The position numbers and the translations under genes are program-made. A model generated the notes under the pieces. The model saw nothing but the letters and a program-made list of their open reading frames with translations, had not been told where the DNA came from and made no database searches. A stretch of 64,000 nucleotides of DNA from Mycobacterium sp. E183 (GTDB lineage Bacteria > Actinomycetota > Actinomycetes > Mycobacteriales > Mycobacteriaceae): positions 1 to 64,000 of the forward strand of contig NZ_LZJN01000035.1 in the NCBI RefSeq assembly GCF_001667735.1. Reading direction: 5' to 3'. Positions 52,827 through 62,983 of the stretch are shown here, in pieces. Within the stretch, counting starts at the first letter, position 1. Each line of letters opens with the position of its first letter.

Positions 52827-53462
52827 TCAGCTGGCCGCCTCGCCGAGATCCCCGGGCACCACCGGCCGGTGCTCTTCGATCAGACCGACCGCCATCCGGC
52901 GGGCGCGCAGAGCCGCGTCGGTGTCGCCGACGGCCGCCAACACGATGGCGCCCTTCATCAGGATGTGCCAGGACGAGGCGAAGTCCTCGACGTCGATCAG
53001 CCCCGCCGCGACGGCGCGCTGGCGCACGATGTCGCGGACGTGGTCGATGTGGACGATGCAGGCCTGCCCGGCCGGGGAGTCGGGACCGAGCTCCAGCAGC
53101 ACGTTGATGAACGAGCAGCCCTCGTAGCCGTCGCGCAGCTGGATCCAGTCGTGCATGACGTCGAAGATCGCGAGCAACTGCTCCTCGGGCGTGTCGGCGC
53201 GCTGGCGGGACTGCTCCTCGATCAGGCCGTGGGTCCACACCTCCTCGCGCCGCTGCAGCACGGCCAGCACGAGGTCGTTTTTGGTGGCGAAATGGCGGTA
53301 CAGCGTGGCCTTGGCGACGCCGGCCCTCTCGATCACCTCCTCCGTGCCGACAGCACGGATTCCACGGCGGCTGAACAGGTCATATGCGGCGGTCAAGATG
53401 CGTTGACGAGCCGACGCGGGAGGCGTTCCGACATCGGAAGTTGTCATAACAACGCACAACAT
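52827..53462 (-). CDS. TetR-family regulator
   Basis: 211 aa. HTH at residues ~17-62 ([48 protein letters not shown]). The C-terminal domain is unassigned. Two inverted repeats lie just upstream of its start and before the divergent STAS gene, suggesting it represses itself and perhaps the STAS gene. Convergent with dedA. Confidence 0.92.
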   Translation of the reverse strand: MLCVVMTTSDVGTPPASARQRILTAAYDLFSRRGIRAVGTEEVIERAGVAKATLYRHFATKNDLVLAVLQRREEVWTHGLIEEQSRQRADTPEEQLLAIFDVMHDWIQLRDGYEGCSFINVLLELGPDSPAGQACIVHIDHVRDIVRQRAVAAGLIDVEDFASSWHILMKGAIVLAAVGDTDAALRARRMAVGLIEEHRPVVPGDLGEAAS

Positions 53463-53481
53463 ACTCTTAGCCAGGACATGT

Positions 53482-53546
53482 AGACAGACCGACCTGTCTT
53501 GTTATAGAAATGAGATTCGCACTCCGCGAATAGTCTGTCTTCAGAC
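53482..53546. promoter_or_regulatory. Two TetR-type operator repeats
   Basis: AGACAG-ACCGAC-CTGTCT (53482-53499) and GTCTG-TCTT-CAGAC (53533-53546) lie in the 140-bp gap between the TetR gene and the STAS gene. Both carry the GTCTGTC half-site in opposite orientations. Binding by the adjacent TetR protein is inferred. Confidence 0.6.
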
Positions 53547-53602
53547 GGCAGGACGGGCATCCATCGCAGCGTCGCGAGACGCGAGTCGATTAGGAGGCCA
53601 CG

Positions 53603-54040
53603 ATGAGCTCGGCCATTGCAGAACCTATGACAACTACCCACCTCATGCTGAGCACCAAGCTGGTCTATGAGTTGGGCGATCCGAACAGCACGCTGCGCGC
53701 GACAGCCGATCGCAGCGGACCGGCGGTGCTGATCTACGCGGGCGGGGAGGTCGACGCCTGCAATGAGCACACCTGGCGCCAGCTGATCAGCGAGGTCGCC
53801 GGCATCGTCGCCGCGCCGGGGCCCTTGGTCATTGACGTCACGGGGCTCGAATTCATGGGCTGCTGCGCCTTCGCGGTGCTGGCCGACGAGGCGAAGCGCT
53901 GCAAGAACCGCGGCGTCGAGCTGCGCCTGGTCAGCCGCGAGCCGATCGTCGCCCGCATCGTCGACGCGTGCGGTCTGTCCGCGTTGCTGCCCATCTATCC
54001 GACCGCTGACTCCGCGCTGGCGTCCGCGGCCCGTTGGTGA
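53603..54040 (+). CDS. STAS-domain anti-sigma antagonist-like protein (Rv2638-like)
   Basis: 145 aa. The STAS fold is evident (VLIYAGGEVDACNEHTWRQLI...LVIDVTGLEFMGCCAFAVLADEAKRC), but the usual D-S-S/T phosphorylation motif reads G-C-C, so no phosphorylatable Ser/Thr is at that point. It may be a constitutive or redox-sensitive partner of an anti-sigma factor. A GGAGG ribosome site precedes the ATG. Confidence 0.85.
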   Translation: MSSAIAEPMTTTHLMLSTKLVYELGDPNSTLRATADRSGPAVLIYAGGEVDACNEHTWRQLISEVAGIVAAPGPLVIDVTGLEFMGCCAFAVLADEAKRCKNRGVELRLVSREPIVARIVDACGLSALLPIYPTADSALASAARW

Positions 54041-54079
54041 CGGGGCAGCGCCGCCACTGATCGGCCCGCCCCCGACGGG

Positions 54080-55162
54080 ATGAGCGTCCCTCCCACCTTC
54101 GGAGCGGAAGAGGAATTTCTCCTCGTCGACCCGCGAACGGGCGAACCGGCTCCGCGAAACGGCGATGTGGCCGCCGCGGCCCAACGCCGGGGCGTCGAGT
54201 TGCAGCTGGAACTGAGCAGCTGCCAGGTGGAGACCACCTCCAGTGTCGTGGCGACCAGCTCGGAACTCGGCGAGGAACTGTCCCGGTTGCGGCGCACGGC
54301 CGCCGAGGCGGCCGAGTCGGTGGGGCTGCGGCTGCTCGCGGCCGGGCTTCCGCCCGCCACGCCCCACGAGTTTCCCGTCACCGACACCCCGCGTTATCGG
54401 CGGATCGGCGCCGAGTACGGGATGGTCGCCCACGAGCAAGGCATCTGCGGCTGCCATGTGCACGTGCAGGTTCCCGATCGTGCAGCCGCCATTCACGTCA
54501 GTAACTGGCTGCGGCCGTGGCTGCCGTCATTGCTTGCGCTGTCGGCGAATTCGGCGATCTACCGCAGCGCCGACAGCGGCTACGCCAGCTGGCGCAGCGT
54601 ACTGTGGCGACGCTGGCCGGTGGCCGGGCCCCCGCCCTTCTTCCCCTCCCCCGACGACTACGACCGCACGGTGCGGATGCTGATCGACAGCGAGGTCATC
54701 CTGGACCGCAAGATGGTCTATTGGGACGTGCGCCCGTCGGAGAATTTCCCGACGATCGAGGTGCGGGTCGCCGACGTGCCGGCGACGGTTGCCGAGACGG
54801 TGTTGCTCGCGACGCTGGTCCGGGCCGCGGTGATGACGGCACTCGAGGACGACCAGCCCGGGCGGCTTCCCCCGGCGGCCCTGCGCGCGGCCTACTGGAA
54901 GGCCGCCCACGACGGCCTCGCCGGACGCACGCTCGACCTGGTCCACGGCCGCGGAGCCGTGTCCGCGCGCGATCAGTTGGGCGCCCTCGTGCAACGCGTG
55001 CGGCCGGCGCTGGAATCGCTCGGCGAATATGACCGCGTCACGGGCGAACTCGACCGCGTCGCAGCCCAGGGCAACGGGGCGATGCGCCAGCGGCGGGCGT
55101 GGCGCAAGCGCGGCGAGGTGAGGGACGTCATCGACGAGGTGGCCGCCGCCACGCTGGACTGA
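54080..55162 (+). CDS. Carboxylate-amine ligase, glutamate-cysteine ligase type 2 (YbdK-like)
   Basis: 360 aa. GAEEEFLLVDPRTGEP and CGCHVHVQVPD (metal ligands) are hallmarks of GCS2/YbdK proteins, with EVRVADVPATV downstream. YbdK has weak gamma-glutamylcysteine synthetase activity. Mycobacteria use mycothiol, so the true substrates are unclear. Follows the STAS gene by 39 bases. Confidence 0.9.
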   Translation: MSVPPTFGAEEEFLLVDPRTGEPAPRNGDVAAAAQRRGVELQLELSSCQVETTSSVVATSSELGEELSRLRRTAAEAAESVGLRLLAAGLPPATPHEFPVTDTPRYRRIGAEYGMVAHEQGICGCHVHVQVPDRAAAIHVSNWLRPWLPSLLALSANSAIYRSADSGYASWRSVLWRRWPVAGPPPFFPSPDDYDRTVRMLIDSEVILDRKMVYWDVRPSENFPTIEVRVADVPATVAETVLLATLVRAAVMTALEDDQPGRLPPAALRAAYWKAAHDGLAGRTLDLVHGRGAVSARDQLGALVQRVRPALESLGEYDRVTGELDRVAAQGNGAMRQRRAWRKRGEVRDVIDEVAAATLD

Positions 55163-55192
55163 ACCGGTTGCCGCGCCTCTGTTCACTTGCGC

Positions 55193-55239
55193 GTGCGCCC
55201 AGGGCGGCGACACGCCGGGCGGGCCCTCCCTGGGCGCAC
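55193..55239. terminator. Long inverted repeat between convergent genes
   Basis: Perfect 12-bp arms GTGCGCCCAGGG (55193-55204) and CCCTGGGCGCAC (55228-55239) with an inner CGGCG/CGCCG hairpin. It lies between the ligase and TauE genes, which converge. Likely a bidirectional terminator; its GTGCGC ends resemble the repeat after pdxT. Confidence 0.55.
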
Positions 55240-55282
55240 ACTCAAAGCCGTGAACGCACAGCCGATGCGGCCCGCGCCTCGG

Positions 55283-56068
55283 TCACGCCACGGCGACCAG
55301 TCGGTACAGCCCGATCAGGCCGACCACCACGATCGTCGCCCGCAGCGCGTTGCCCGACAGCCGCCGCCCGTACCGCGCCCCGATCAGTCCGCCGACCAGT
55401 GAGCCCGCCGCGATCAGCCCGGCGGCCGGCCAGCTGATCCGGTCGAACGCCACCCACGTATAGGCCACGGCGGCAACCACATTCACCACCAGCGTGAGCA
55501 GGTTCTTGGCGGCGTTCATGCGCTGCACCGACTCCGGCAGCAGCGCGCCCATCACCCCGACCAGCAGGATGCCCTGGGCGGCGGTGAAATAGCCGCCGTA
55601 GACGCCGACGGCGAACGTGCCGAGCACCAGGACCGCCATGCGGCCGGGGGTGATGTGTTCGGGTGAGCGGCCGGCTACCTCGGCGCGCCGGCCGGTCCAC
55701 GCCTGGATCCGTGGGCCCACGACCACCAGCACCAAAGCCAGCACCAGCAGCACCGGCACCACCTCGGCGAAGACTTTCTCCGGCAGGTGCAGCAACAGGA
55801 AGGCGCCCACCACCGCGCCGGCCAACGAGGCGGGCAGCTGCCAGCGCAGGCGATTCCATTGACCGCGCAACTCGGCGCGGTAGCCCCAGGTGCCCGACAC
55901 GCTGCCGGCGACCAGGCCGATGGCGTTCGACATGGTGGCGGTGACCGGCGGGAAGCCGAGGGCGACCAAAGTCGGGAACGTGATCAAGGTGCCGGACCCG
56001 ACGAGCGCGTTGATGGCGCCCGCGCCGAGCCCGGCCAAACAGATCAAGAGCATGTGGGAAGGCGACAC
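55283..56068 (-). CDS. TauE/SafE-family membrane transporter
   Basis: 261 aa with about eight helices in two repeats. The first opens with GLGAGAINALVGSGTLITFPTLVALGFPPV, the second with GVYGGYFTAAQGILLVGVMGALL. The family exports sulfite or sulfonate-type anions; substrate not assignable. Separated by 65 bases from the catalase-like gene on the same strand. Confidence 0.9.
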   Translation of the reverse strand: MSPSHMLLICLAGLGAGAINALVGSGTLITFPTLVALGFPPVTATMSNAIGLVAGSVSGTWGYRAELRGQWNRLRWQLPASLAGAVVGAFLLLHLPEKVFAEVVPVLLVLALVLVVVGPRIQAWTGRRAEVAGRSPEHITPGRMAVLVLGTFAVGVYGGYFTAAQGILLVGVMGALLPESVQRMNAAKNLLTLVVNVVAAVAYTWVAFDRISWPAAGLIAAGSLVGGLIGARYGRRLSGNALRATIVVVGLIGLYRLVAVA

Positions 56069-56133
56069 TGAAGAAAAACCTTAGCCTGCCGCCGGTTTCG
56101 GCCCGCGGGCGAGTGCGGGCGGGGGTTTCCCGG

Positions 56134-57066
56134 TCAGGCGGGCGGCGCCTCGGCCCCGCGGTCGACGCCGGTGCGTAGCTTGACCGACGCCGAATACGCG
56201 AGCGTCCGGAAGTGCAGGACCGGGTCGTCGGAGGGTTCGATGCCGTCGGTCACCCGCATCGGGTCGAACACGACGATGTCGCCGCCGTGTTCGCGTTGGG
56301 TCTCCAGGCCGGTGATCTCGATGGTGCCGACGGTCGCGATCTGAGTGCTCTGCCATGCCGCGGACGGGTCGACCGTGGAGTCGGCGGGACCGGCGATCTG
56401 CACGCGATATTCGAACCGCACCGGCCCGCTGTCCAGGCGCGCATTCAGCTCGTCGGTGAGGAAGTCCGCACCCTCGCCGTGGGCGGCCGACGCGGACAGG
56501 TAGTTCTGCGCGGCAGCCGGAACCAGATGGTAGCGAACGAATCTGGCGCTGCCGTCGGCGGCGACCCAGCGGAATGCGTGCAAGCCGTGGTATTCGGTGG
56601 TCGCGTAGCTGGCCGGGATCTTGTTGGCGTCGCGCACCACCGGCAGCGCGCCGAGCAGCCGCGGATGGGTGAGGAAGTATTTGGCCATGCGCAGCGGCGT
56701 GGTCAGGCCGGGCCGCATCGCCTTGAGCAGATCGACGAATCCGTCGGGCGTGCTCGAGACGAACAGCCGGGCGGTCTGCGTCGACACGTCGGTGGTGGAG
56801 CCGTCGGGCAGCGTGAACTTCACCGCCATGCCGCGGATCCCCGGCACATTGTCGCGCTGCTTGGGATTGCCCGCGCCATTGGAGAATCGGATCAGCGCCG
56901 GGACCGTCGAGCCGTCGAGATGCTTTGCGCGCGAAAGCATGACCGCGTCCGGGGTCGCGGTGAACGTGCCGCGGTAGAGCGTGCCTTTGGCGTGCAGCGC
57001 GCGACAACCCGGCTGGGCACCGCCGGTGCCTCGGATCGCCTCGATCGCCTCGTCGGGAGTGACCAT
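56134..57066 (-). CDS. Catalase-related heme peroxidase (SrpA-like)
   Basis: 310 aa, the short clade rather than full-length catalase. The distal His lies in CRALHAKGTLYRGTFTATP, the distal Asn region in GIRGMAVKF, and the proximal heme Tyr in LHFRTLAYSASV. Such proteins have low catalase and possible organic-peroxide activity. No signal peptide is seen. Start ATG 57066 has no strong ribosome site. Confidence 0.88.
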   Translation of the reverse strand: MVTPDEAIEAIRGTGGAQPGCRALHAKGTLYRGTFTATPDAVMLSRAKHLDGSTVPALIRFSNGAGNPKQRDNVPGIRGMAVKFTLPDGSTTDVSTQTARLFVSSTPDGFVDLLKAMRPGLTTPLRMAKYFLTHPRLLGALPVVRDANKIPASYATTEYHGLHAFRWVAADGSARFVRYHLVPAAAQNYLSASAAHGEGADFLTDELNARLDSGPVRFEYRVQIAGPADSTVDPSAAWQSTQIATVGTIEITGLETQREHGGDIVVFDPMRVTDGIEPSDDPVLHFRTLAYSASVKLRTGVDRGAEAPPA

Positions 57067-57083
57067 GCGCGAATCTTAAAGCG

Positions 57084-57872
57084 CTATTCGGGAAAGCCGA
57101 AGAGTTTCACGACACCGTGATCGCGGCCTGCGGTGTAGCCGCCGTCGACGGCGATTGCCTGGCCGCTGACGAAGGAGGCGTCGGGCGACAGCAGGAACGC
57201 CGCCATGGCCGCGACCTCCTCCGGCTGCCCCAGCCGTTGCAGGGCGTGTTCTTCGGTGATGGAGTGCAGCGGGCCCTCCATGCCCGGCAGGCCGAACACG
57301 CTTTGCGCCATCGGCGTTTCGATGAAGCCGGGGCAGATGGCGTTGGCACGGATGCCGCTCGGTCCGTAGTCGAGCGCGATGTTCTTGGTGAGCAGGACGA
57401 CGCCGCCCTTCGCCGCGTTGTACGAGCTGCCACCCGCCGTGCCTTCCAGGCCCTCGACGCTGGCGACGGTCACCAGCGAACCCCGTTCGCCGTCGACCCG
57501 GGGTTGCTCGATCATCCGGGCCAGCGCCGCCTTGGCGACCAGGAACGTGCCGGTCAGGTTGATCCCGATGACCCGGTCCCACTCGGCCCTGTCGAGCAGG
57601 TGGACCGGGCCGCCGCCGGCGACCCCGGCGGCGTGCAGCACGCCGTCCAGGCGGTCGGGCACGGCGGCGAGCACCGCAGCGATCGCCGCCTCGTCGGTGA
57701 CGTCGGCGGCGACGAACGTGAACCCCGGCCCCAGGTCGGGCGCGGCGGTCAGGTCGGCGCCGATCACCGTGCCCCCTTCGCCCAGTAGGCGCCGCGCGGT
57801 CGCCAGGCCGATTCCGGACGCGGCGCCCGTCACGACGAAGGTGCGGGAGCGGGCACGGTCAGGGTTCGCCAC
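57084..57872 (-). CDS. SDR-family oxidoreductase
   Basis: 262 aa from GTG 57872 (GAGGGGA six bases upstream). NAD(P)-binding GAASGIG, the NAG-like HAAGVAGG, and catalytic YNAAK with Ser in VASVEGL. Ends with a SDASFVSGQAIAVDGGY cofactor-loop motif. Substrate unknown. Seventeen bases before the catalase-like gene on the same strand, so probably co-transcribed. Confidence 0.9.
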   Translation of the reverse strand: MANPDRARSRTFVVTGAASGIGLATARRLLGEGGTVIGADLTAAPDLGPGFTFVAADVTDEAAIAAVLAAVPDRLDGVLHAAGVAGGGPVHLLDRAEWDRVIGINLTGTFLVAKAALARMIEQPRVDGERGSLVTVASVEGLEGTAGGSSYNAAKGGVVLLTKNIALDYGPSGIRANAICPGFIETPMAQSVFGLPGMEGPLHSITEEHALQRLGQPEEVAAMAAFLLSPDASFVSGQAIAVDGGYTAGRDHGVVKLFGFPE

Positions 57873-58068
57873 GTCTGGTCCCCTCGGTCGAAGGTCGGTT
57901 GGGCCGCAGACATGTTGACACACCGGTCCGCCACCGAAGCCGGTTTCGATAGAGGAGAGCTATCACCAAATAGTGCCGCGGTCTTGGACACCGGCCCGCT
58001 TGCGGGGAGATCGTTAGAACCGGCGGGCGAATCCCCCCGTTCGCCCAGAGCCTGAGCAGGAGCCACAC

Positions 58069-58644
58069 ATGTCGACCCCCCAGCCAATACGCCCGCGGCG
58101 GGCAGCCGCCGGCCTGGCCGTCGCCACCGCCGTGACGGCGGCGGTCGTCCTCTTCCCCACCACCCATGCGGCGCCGGTGCGGCTCGTTTCGGCCGATCCG
58201 GTCGATGTTGCCGACGGCGTCTCGATCGTCCCCGCGCCCGGCTGGACGCTCGGGCACCGCGGGCCGAATTGGGTGGCGCTCAGCAACGCCGACGGCAGTG
58301 CGCAGCTGCGGGTCGCGGTCAAGCCCGCCGGCGCGACGGATGTCGGTGCGGTGTTGCAGGCCGACATGAGCGAGTACGCGTCATCTTCCGGCCTGGGCGA
58401 CATGAAGACTTTGACCGCGCCGGACACCCGGCCGCTGCAGAGCGCGAACTTTCAACAGCAGGCGTCCATCGACTACACGGCCGACGTGCCGGCCCCGGAG
58501 GGCCCGATTCCCGTCCTGGGCACGTTCACCGAGCTGCTGAACACGTCCAACCAGCGGTCGGCGTTCATCGACTTCCGGCAGAACAACAACGCGACCCCGC
58601 AGGCCGTGGACGACGGCGGGATGATGATCCGCTCGATGGAATGA
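58069..58644 (+). CDS. Exported protein of unknown function
   Basis: 191 aa. A signal peptide is clear (basic RPRR, hydrophobic core ~12-30, likely cleavage after THA at about residue 34). The mature part, DGVSIVPAPGWTLGHRGPNWVALSNADGSAQLRVAVKP, resembles small mycobacterial secreted proteins with a PsbP/LpqN-like fold, but I cannot name it. GAGCAGGAG precedes the ATG. Confidence 0.8.
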   Translation: MSTPQPIRPRRAAAGLAVATAVTAAVVLFPTTHAAPVRLVSADPVDVADGVSIVPAPGWTLGHRGPNWVALSNADGSAQLRVAVKPAGATDVGAVLQADMSEYASSSGLGDMKTLTAPDTRPLQSANFQQQASIDYTADVPAPEGPIPVLGTFTELLNTSNQRSAFIDFRQNNNATPQAVDDGGMMIRSME

Positions 58645-58686
58645 GGGATGCGAACTGGTTCAGGCGAATCAGCAAGGCGTGCAGTA

Positions 58687-59277
58687 CTATTCGCCGTCCC
58701 CCTCGCGTCCCGGAACCGACGCATCGAACGCGTTGAGGGTGACGGCCACCATCGAGAAGCAGCCGACAAGAAAAACGATTTCGGCGAGGCCTTGCTCACC
58801 GAACGTACGTCGCGCCGCCTGGTACGTCGTCTCGGCCAGCGCCCCGCCACGGTTCAGCGCCGCCGCCATGTCGTAGGCGACCGCCTGGTCACTGCTGAGG
58901 TCGCTGGGCCGCTCGCCGGCGGCGATGGTCGCGATCGTCCGGTCGGGCAGCCCCGCGCGTCGGGCGAAGTACTCGTGGCCATAGATCTCGTAGCGAGCAC
59001 CGAACTTGGCGGCGGTCACCAGGATCACCAGCTGGTGGACCGTGGCGGGCAGCACGCTGTGCTCCCATAGCGCCTTGTTGAAGGCCCAGGCCGGCTTCCC
59101 GAAATTCGGGAAATGCAGCCAGCCGTTGAAGGGGCCGATAAGGGCACCGTCCTCGCGGCGGGCGATGAGTTCCCCGAAGTGGTCTTCGATCATCGCCGCC
59201 ATGTCGTCATAGAGCTCCCGTTGATCAGCGCTCAACGTGGCCGGTGGCAGTGGTGGCAGACGCGTCCTTGCTGGCAT
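58687..59277 (-). CDS. Carboxymuconolactone decarboxylase/AhpD-like protein
   Basis: 196 aa from ATG 59277. The CMD helical core is visible (HQLVILVTAAKFGARYEIYGHEYFARRAGL). The CxxC of AhpD is absent, so a thiol peroxidase role is unlikely. It could be a lactone decarboxylase relative, but there is no clear pathway link. Convergent with the exported-protein gene and divergent from the FadD gene. Confidence 0.82.
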   Translation of the reverse strand: MPARTRLPPLPPATLSADQRELYDDMAAMIEDHFGELIARREDGALIGPFNGWLHFPNFGKPAWAFNKALWEHSVLPATVHQLVILVTAAKFGARYEIYGHEYFARRAGLPDRTIATIAAGERPSDLSSDQAVAYDMAAALNRGGALAETTYQAARRTFGEQGLAEIVFLVGCFSMVAVTLNAFDASVPGREGDGE

Positions 59278-59427
59278 GGCTCGATCGTGCGACCGCGGCG
59301 ACCGTTGCGCCAGGACTTGTTGGTGACCAGTGGTAGGCGGAACCTCCCAGCGGACCGGGCAGGCCGCCCGCACGTCCTGGCATGATCGCTATCGCAGAAT
59401 GGAGCAAACCGACCTCGGAGGGGCCTC

Positions 59428-60983
<1,556 letters not shown>

Positions 60984-60987
<4 letters not shown>

Positions 60988-61772
60988 GCGCCGCGGTCGA
61001 CGCGCAACGGCGCGACCGTGCGATCAGTGTGCTGGGCGGACCGACCACGGTGGTCGACATCGCCGGCCGGCGGATCGTGATGGACCCGACGTTCGACCCG
61101 CCCGGTGTGCACGCCTACCTGACGAAGCTCGCCGGGCCTGCGGTGAACGCCGACGCGCTCGGCCCGGTGGACGCGGTGCTGATCAGCCATGACTAGCACC
61201 CGGACAACCTCGACGACGACGGTCGCCGCATGGCCCTGGCCGCGCCGCTGGTGCTCACCCACCCCGGTGGCGCCGCCCGGCTGGGACCACCCGCGGTGGG
61301 GGTCGCGCCCTGGCAGACCTACGAGCTGTCCGGATCGCTTGCGGTGCAAGCGGTTCCGGCGGTTCACGGGCCGGCCGACGGGCAGCGCGACGCCAGCGGG
61401 CACGTCAACTGCGAGGTGACCGGCTTCGTGCTGTCCGGGCCCGGCCTGCCCACCGTGTACCTCAGCGGCGACAACGCCTCGATGGCGGCGGTCAAGGAAG
61501 TGGCCGACCGGGTGGGCGTCATCGACGTCGCGGTGCTGTTCGCGGGCGCGGCGAGCGTGCCGGCCAAGGAGCGCGGCCGGCCGCTGACGCTGACCTCGGC
61601 GCGCGCGGCCGCCGCCGCCGAGATCCTGGGCGCCCGCGTCGTCATACCCGCCCACGTCGACGGCTGGGCGCACTTCAGCGAGGGCGCCGGCGAATTCGCG
61701 GCGGCCTTCGACCAGGCCGGGATCGGCGACCGGCTGCGGGTCGCCCCGCACGGAGAGTGGATCGACCTATAG
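60984..61772 (+). pseudogene. Metallo-beta-lactamase-fold hydrolase interrupted by an amber codon
   Basis: One continuous frame of 262 codons is broken only by TAG at 61194-61196. The stop falls inside the metal-binding loop: codons read L-I-S-H-D, stop, H-P-D-N-L-D. Relatives have the pattern SHDxHPDNLD, and a single C-to-T change of CAG (Gln) explains it. Both halves are otherwise intact, with GDNAS and IPAHVDGW downstream. Either a very recent pseudogene, a sequencing error, or readthrough. The start overlaps the FadD stop. Confidence 0.8.
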
Positions 61773-62606
61773 CCGTCCCTCGACCCGCAGATCGGGGTGC
61801 ACCCAGTCGGGTGAACGGCGCTCCTTGAACGCGCGGAAACCCTCGCGGGCCTCGGCGTCGCTGAGGCTGCTGGTCATGCCGATGCGGTCATAGAGACCCA
61901 GGTAGCTGTCGATGCTCGACTTGATCACGCCGCGGGCCCGCGGCGCGGTCCGACAACACTGCGCGAGCAGCTCTTTCGCGGTGTCCAGCAGGTCGTCGTG
62001 CGGCACGACGCGGGTGACCAGGCCCCAGTCCAGGGCCTCCGCGGCAGTCAGCACCCGCCCGGTGAACATCAGGTCGCGGGTGCGCACCGGCCCGATGACG
62101 CGGGTGAGCATCTGGCTGTAGTAGGTGTCGGCGTAGCCGCGGAACAGCTCGGGGACGCGGAAGGTGGCCCGTTCGCTGACGATCGACAGGTCGCTGCACA
62201 GCGCGATCTGGAACCCGCCGCCCTGGCACAGGCCGTTGACCGCGGAGACGACGGGTTTGGCCGAGGTGCGCACCGTGTCAAACGGCGTGACGTCCATGCC
62301 CAGCGCGCCGCCGAAGGTGATCCAGTTGTCGGTGGCTCCCCCGCCGCCCATGTCACCACCGGGCGCGAAGACATCCCCGGTCCCGGTGATCAGCAGCCCG
62401 GCCAGGTCCGGGTCCTCCGCGACACGTCCGACGGCGTAACGGATCCCGAAGTACATCGCGGGGGTCAGGGCGTTGCGCGCTTCGGGGCGGTCGATGGTGC
62501 ACACCGCGATCGACCCGTGCCGCTCGAGGGTGAGATACGGCGTGCCGAGCCAATCCCCCTCCGGCGGGCGGGGGGTGTCGTGCTGGGCCGGGGGAACCTG
62601 GGCCAC
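61767..62606 (-). CDS. Enoyl-CoA hydratase/isomerase family protein
   Basis: 279 aa from GTG 62606 (AGAGGA site). Crotonase features: RPEARNALTPAMYFGIRYAV, oxyanion-hole GTGDVFAPGGDMGG and GLCQGGGFQIALCSDL. The usual second catalytic Glu region reads VPELFRGYADTYY. Hydrates enoyl-CoA or a related reaction. Ends six bases inside the interrupted hydrolase gene on the other strand. Confidence 0.9.
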   Translation of the reverse strand: MAQVPPAQHDTPRPPEGDWLGTPYLTLERHGSIAVCTIDRPEARNALTPAMYFGIRYAVGRVAEDPDLAGLLITGTGDVFAPGGDMGGGGATDNWITFGGALGMDVTPFDTVRTSAKPVVSAVNGLCQGGGFQIALCSDLSIVSERATFRVPELFRGYADTYYSQMLTRVIGPVRTRDLMFTGRVLTAAEALDWGLVTRVVPHDDLLDTAKELLAQCCRTAPRARGVIKSSIDSYLGLYDRIGMTSSLSDAEAREGFRAFKERRSPDWVHPDLRVEGRL

Positions 62607-62657
62607 GGGATTCCTCTCATCGGTCGCTACTGTCGCTCTTACAGTAGCCGCCACGAC

Positions 62658-62951
62658 CTACAGGTACGGCAGCGTGGCCGTCGCGCTGGCCGCGGACGCG
62701 TCGTCGATCAGGGTGGCCAGTTGGTTCTGCAGCGCGGTCGTGGCCTCGCCCACCGGCTTGTCGCAGAACCGGCATCGAGCGGTGAACCTGGGCTGGTCGT
62801 CTTCGTCCGGCCAGAAGCGGCGGGGCCCCACTTGGGCGCCCGGGTCGAAGGCGACCGCCTGATGGGGGGCCTCCTTGAGCAGCCTCCCGACGGGATGGCC
62901 TTGTGGGCACTCGAGTTTCAGGATTGCGATGCCTTCTTGGTTGCCTACCAT
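62658..62951 (-). CDS. Small zinc-ribbon-like protein
   Basis: 97 aa. Cysteines in LECPQGHPVG and ARCRFCDKPVG, with a His nearby, could form one zinc ribbon. The rest is helical. No family recognised. GGACGG precedes the ATG. It follows the TPR-type gene by 32 bases on the same strand, so it may be co-transcribed. Confidence 0.7.
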   Translation of the reverse strand: MVGNQEGIAILKLECPQGHPVGRLLKEAPHQAVAFDPGAQVGPRRFWPDEDDQPRFTARCRFCDKPVGEATTALQNQLATLIDDASAASATATLPYL

Positions 62952-62983
62952 GCTCCACCGTCCTTTGTGTGTGTTGTCTGCCG

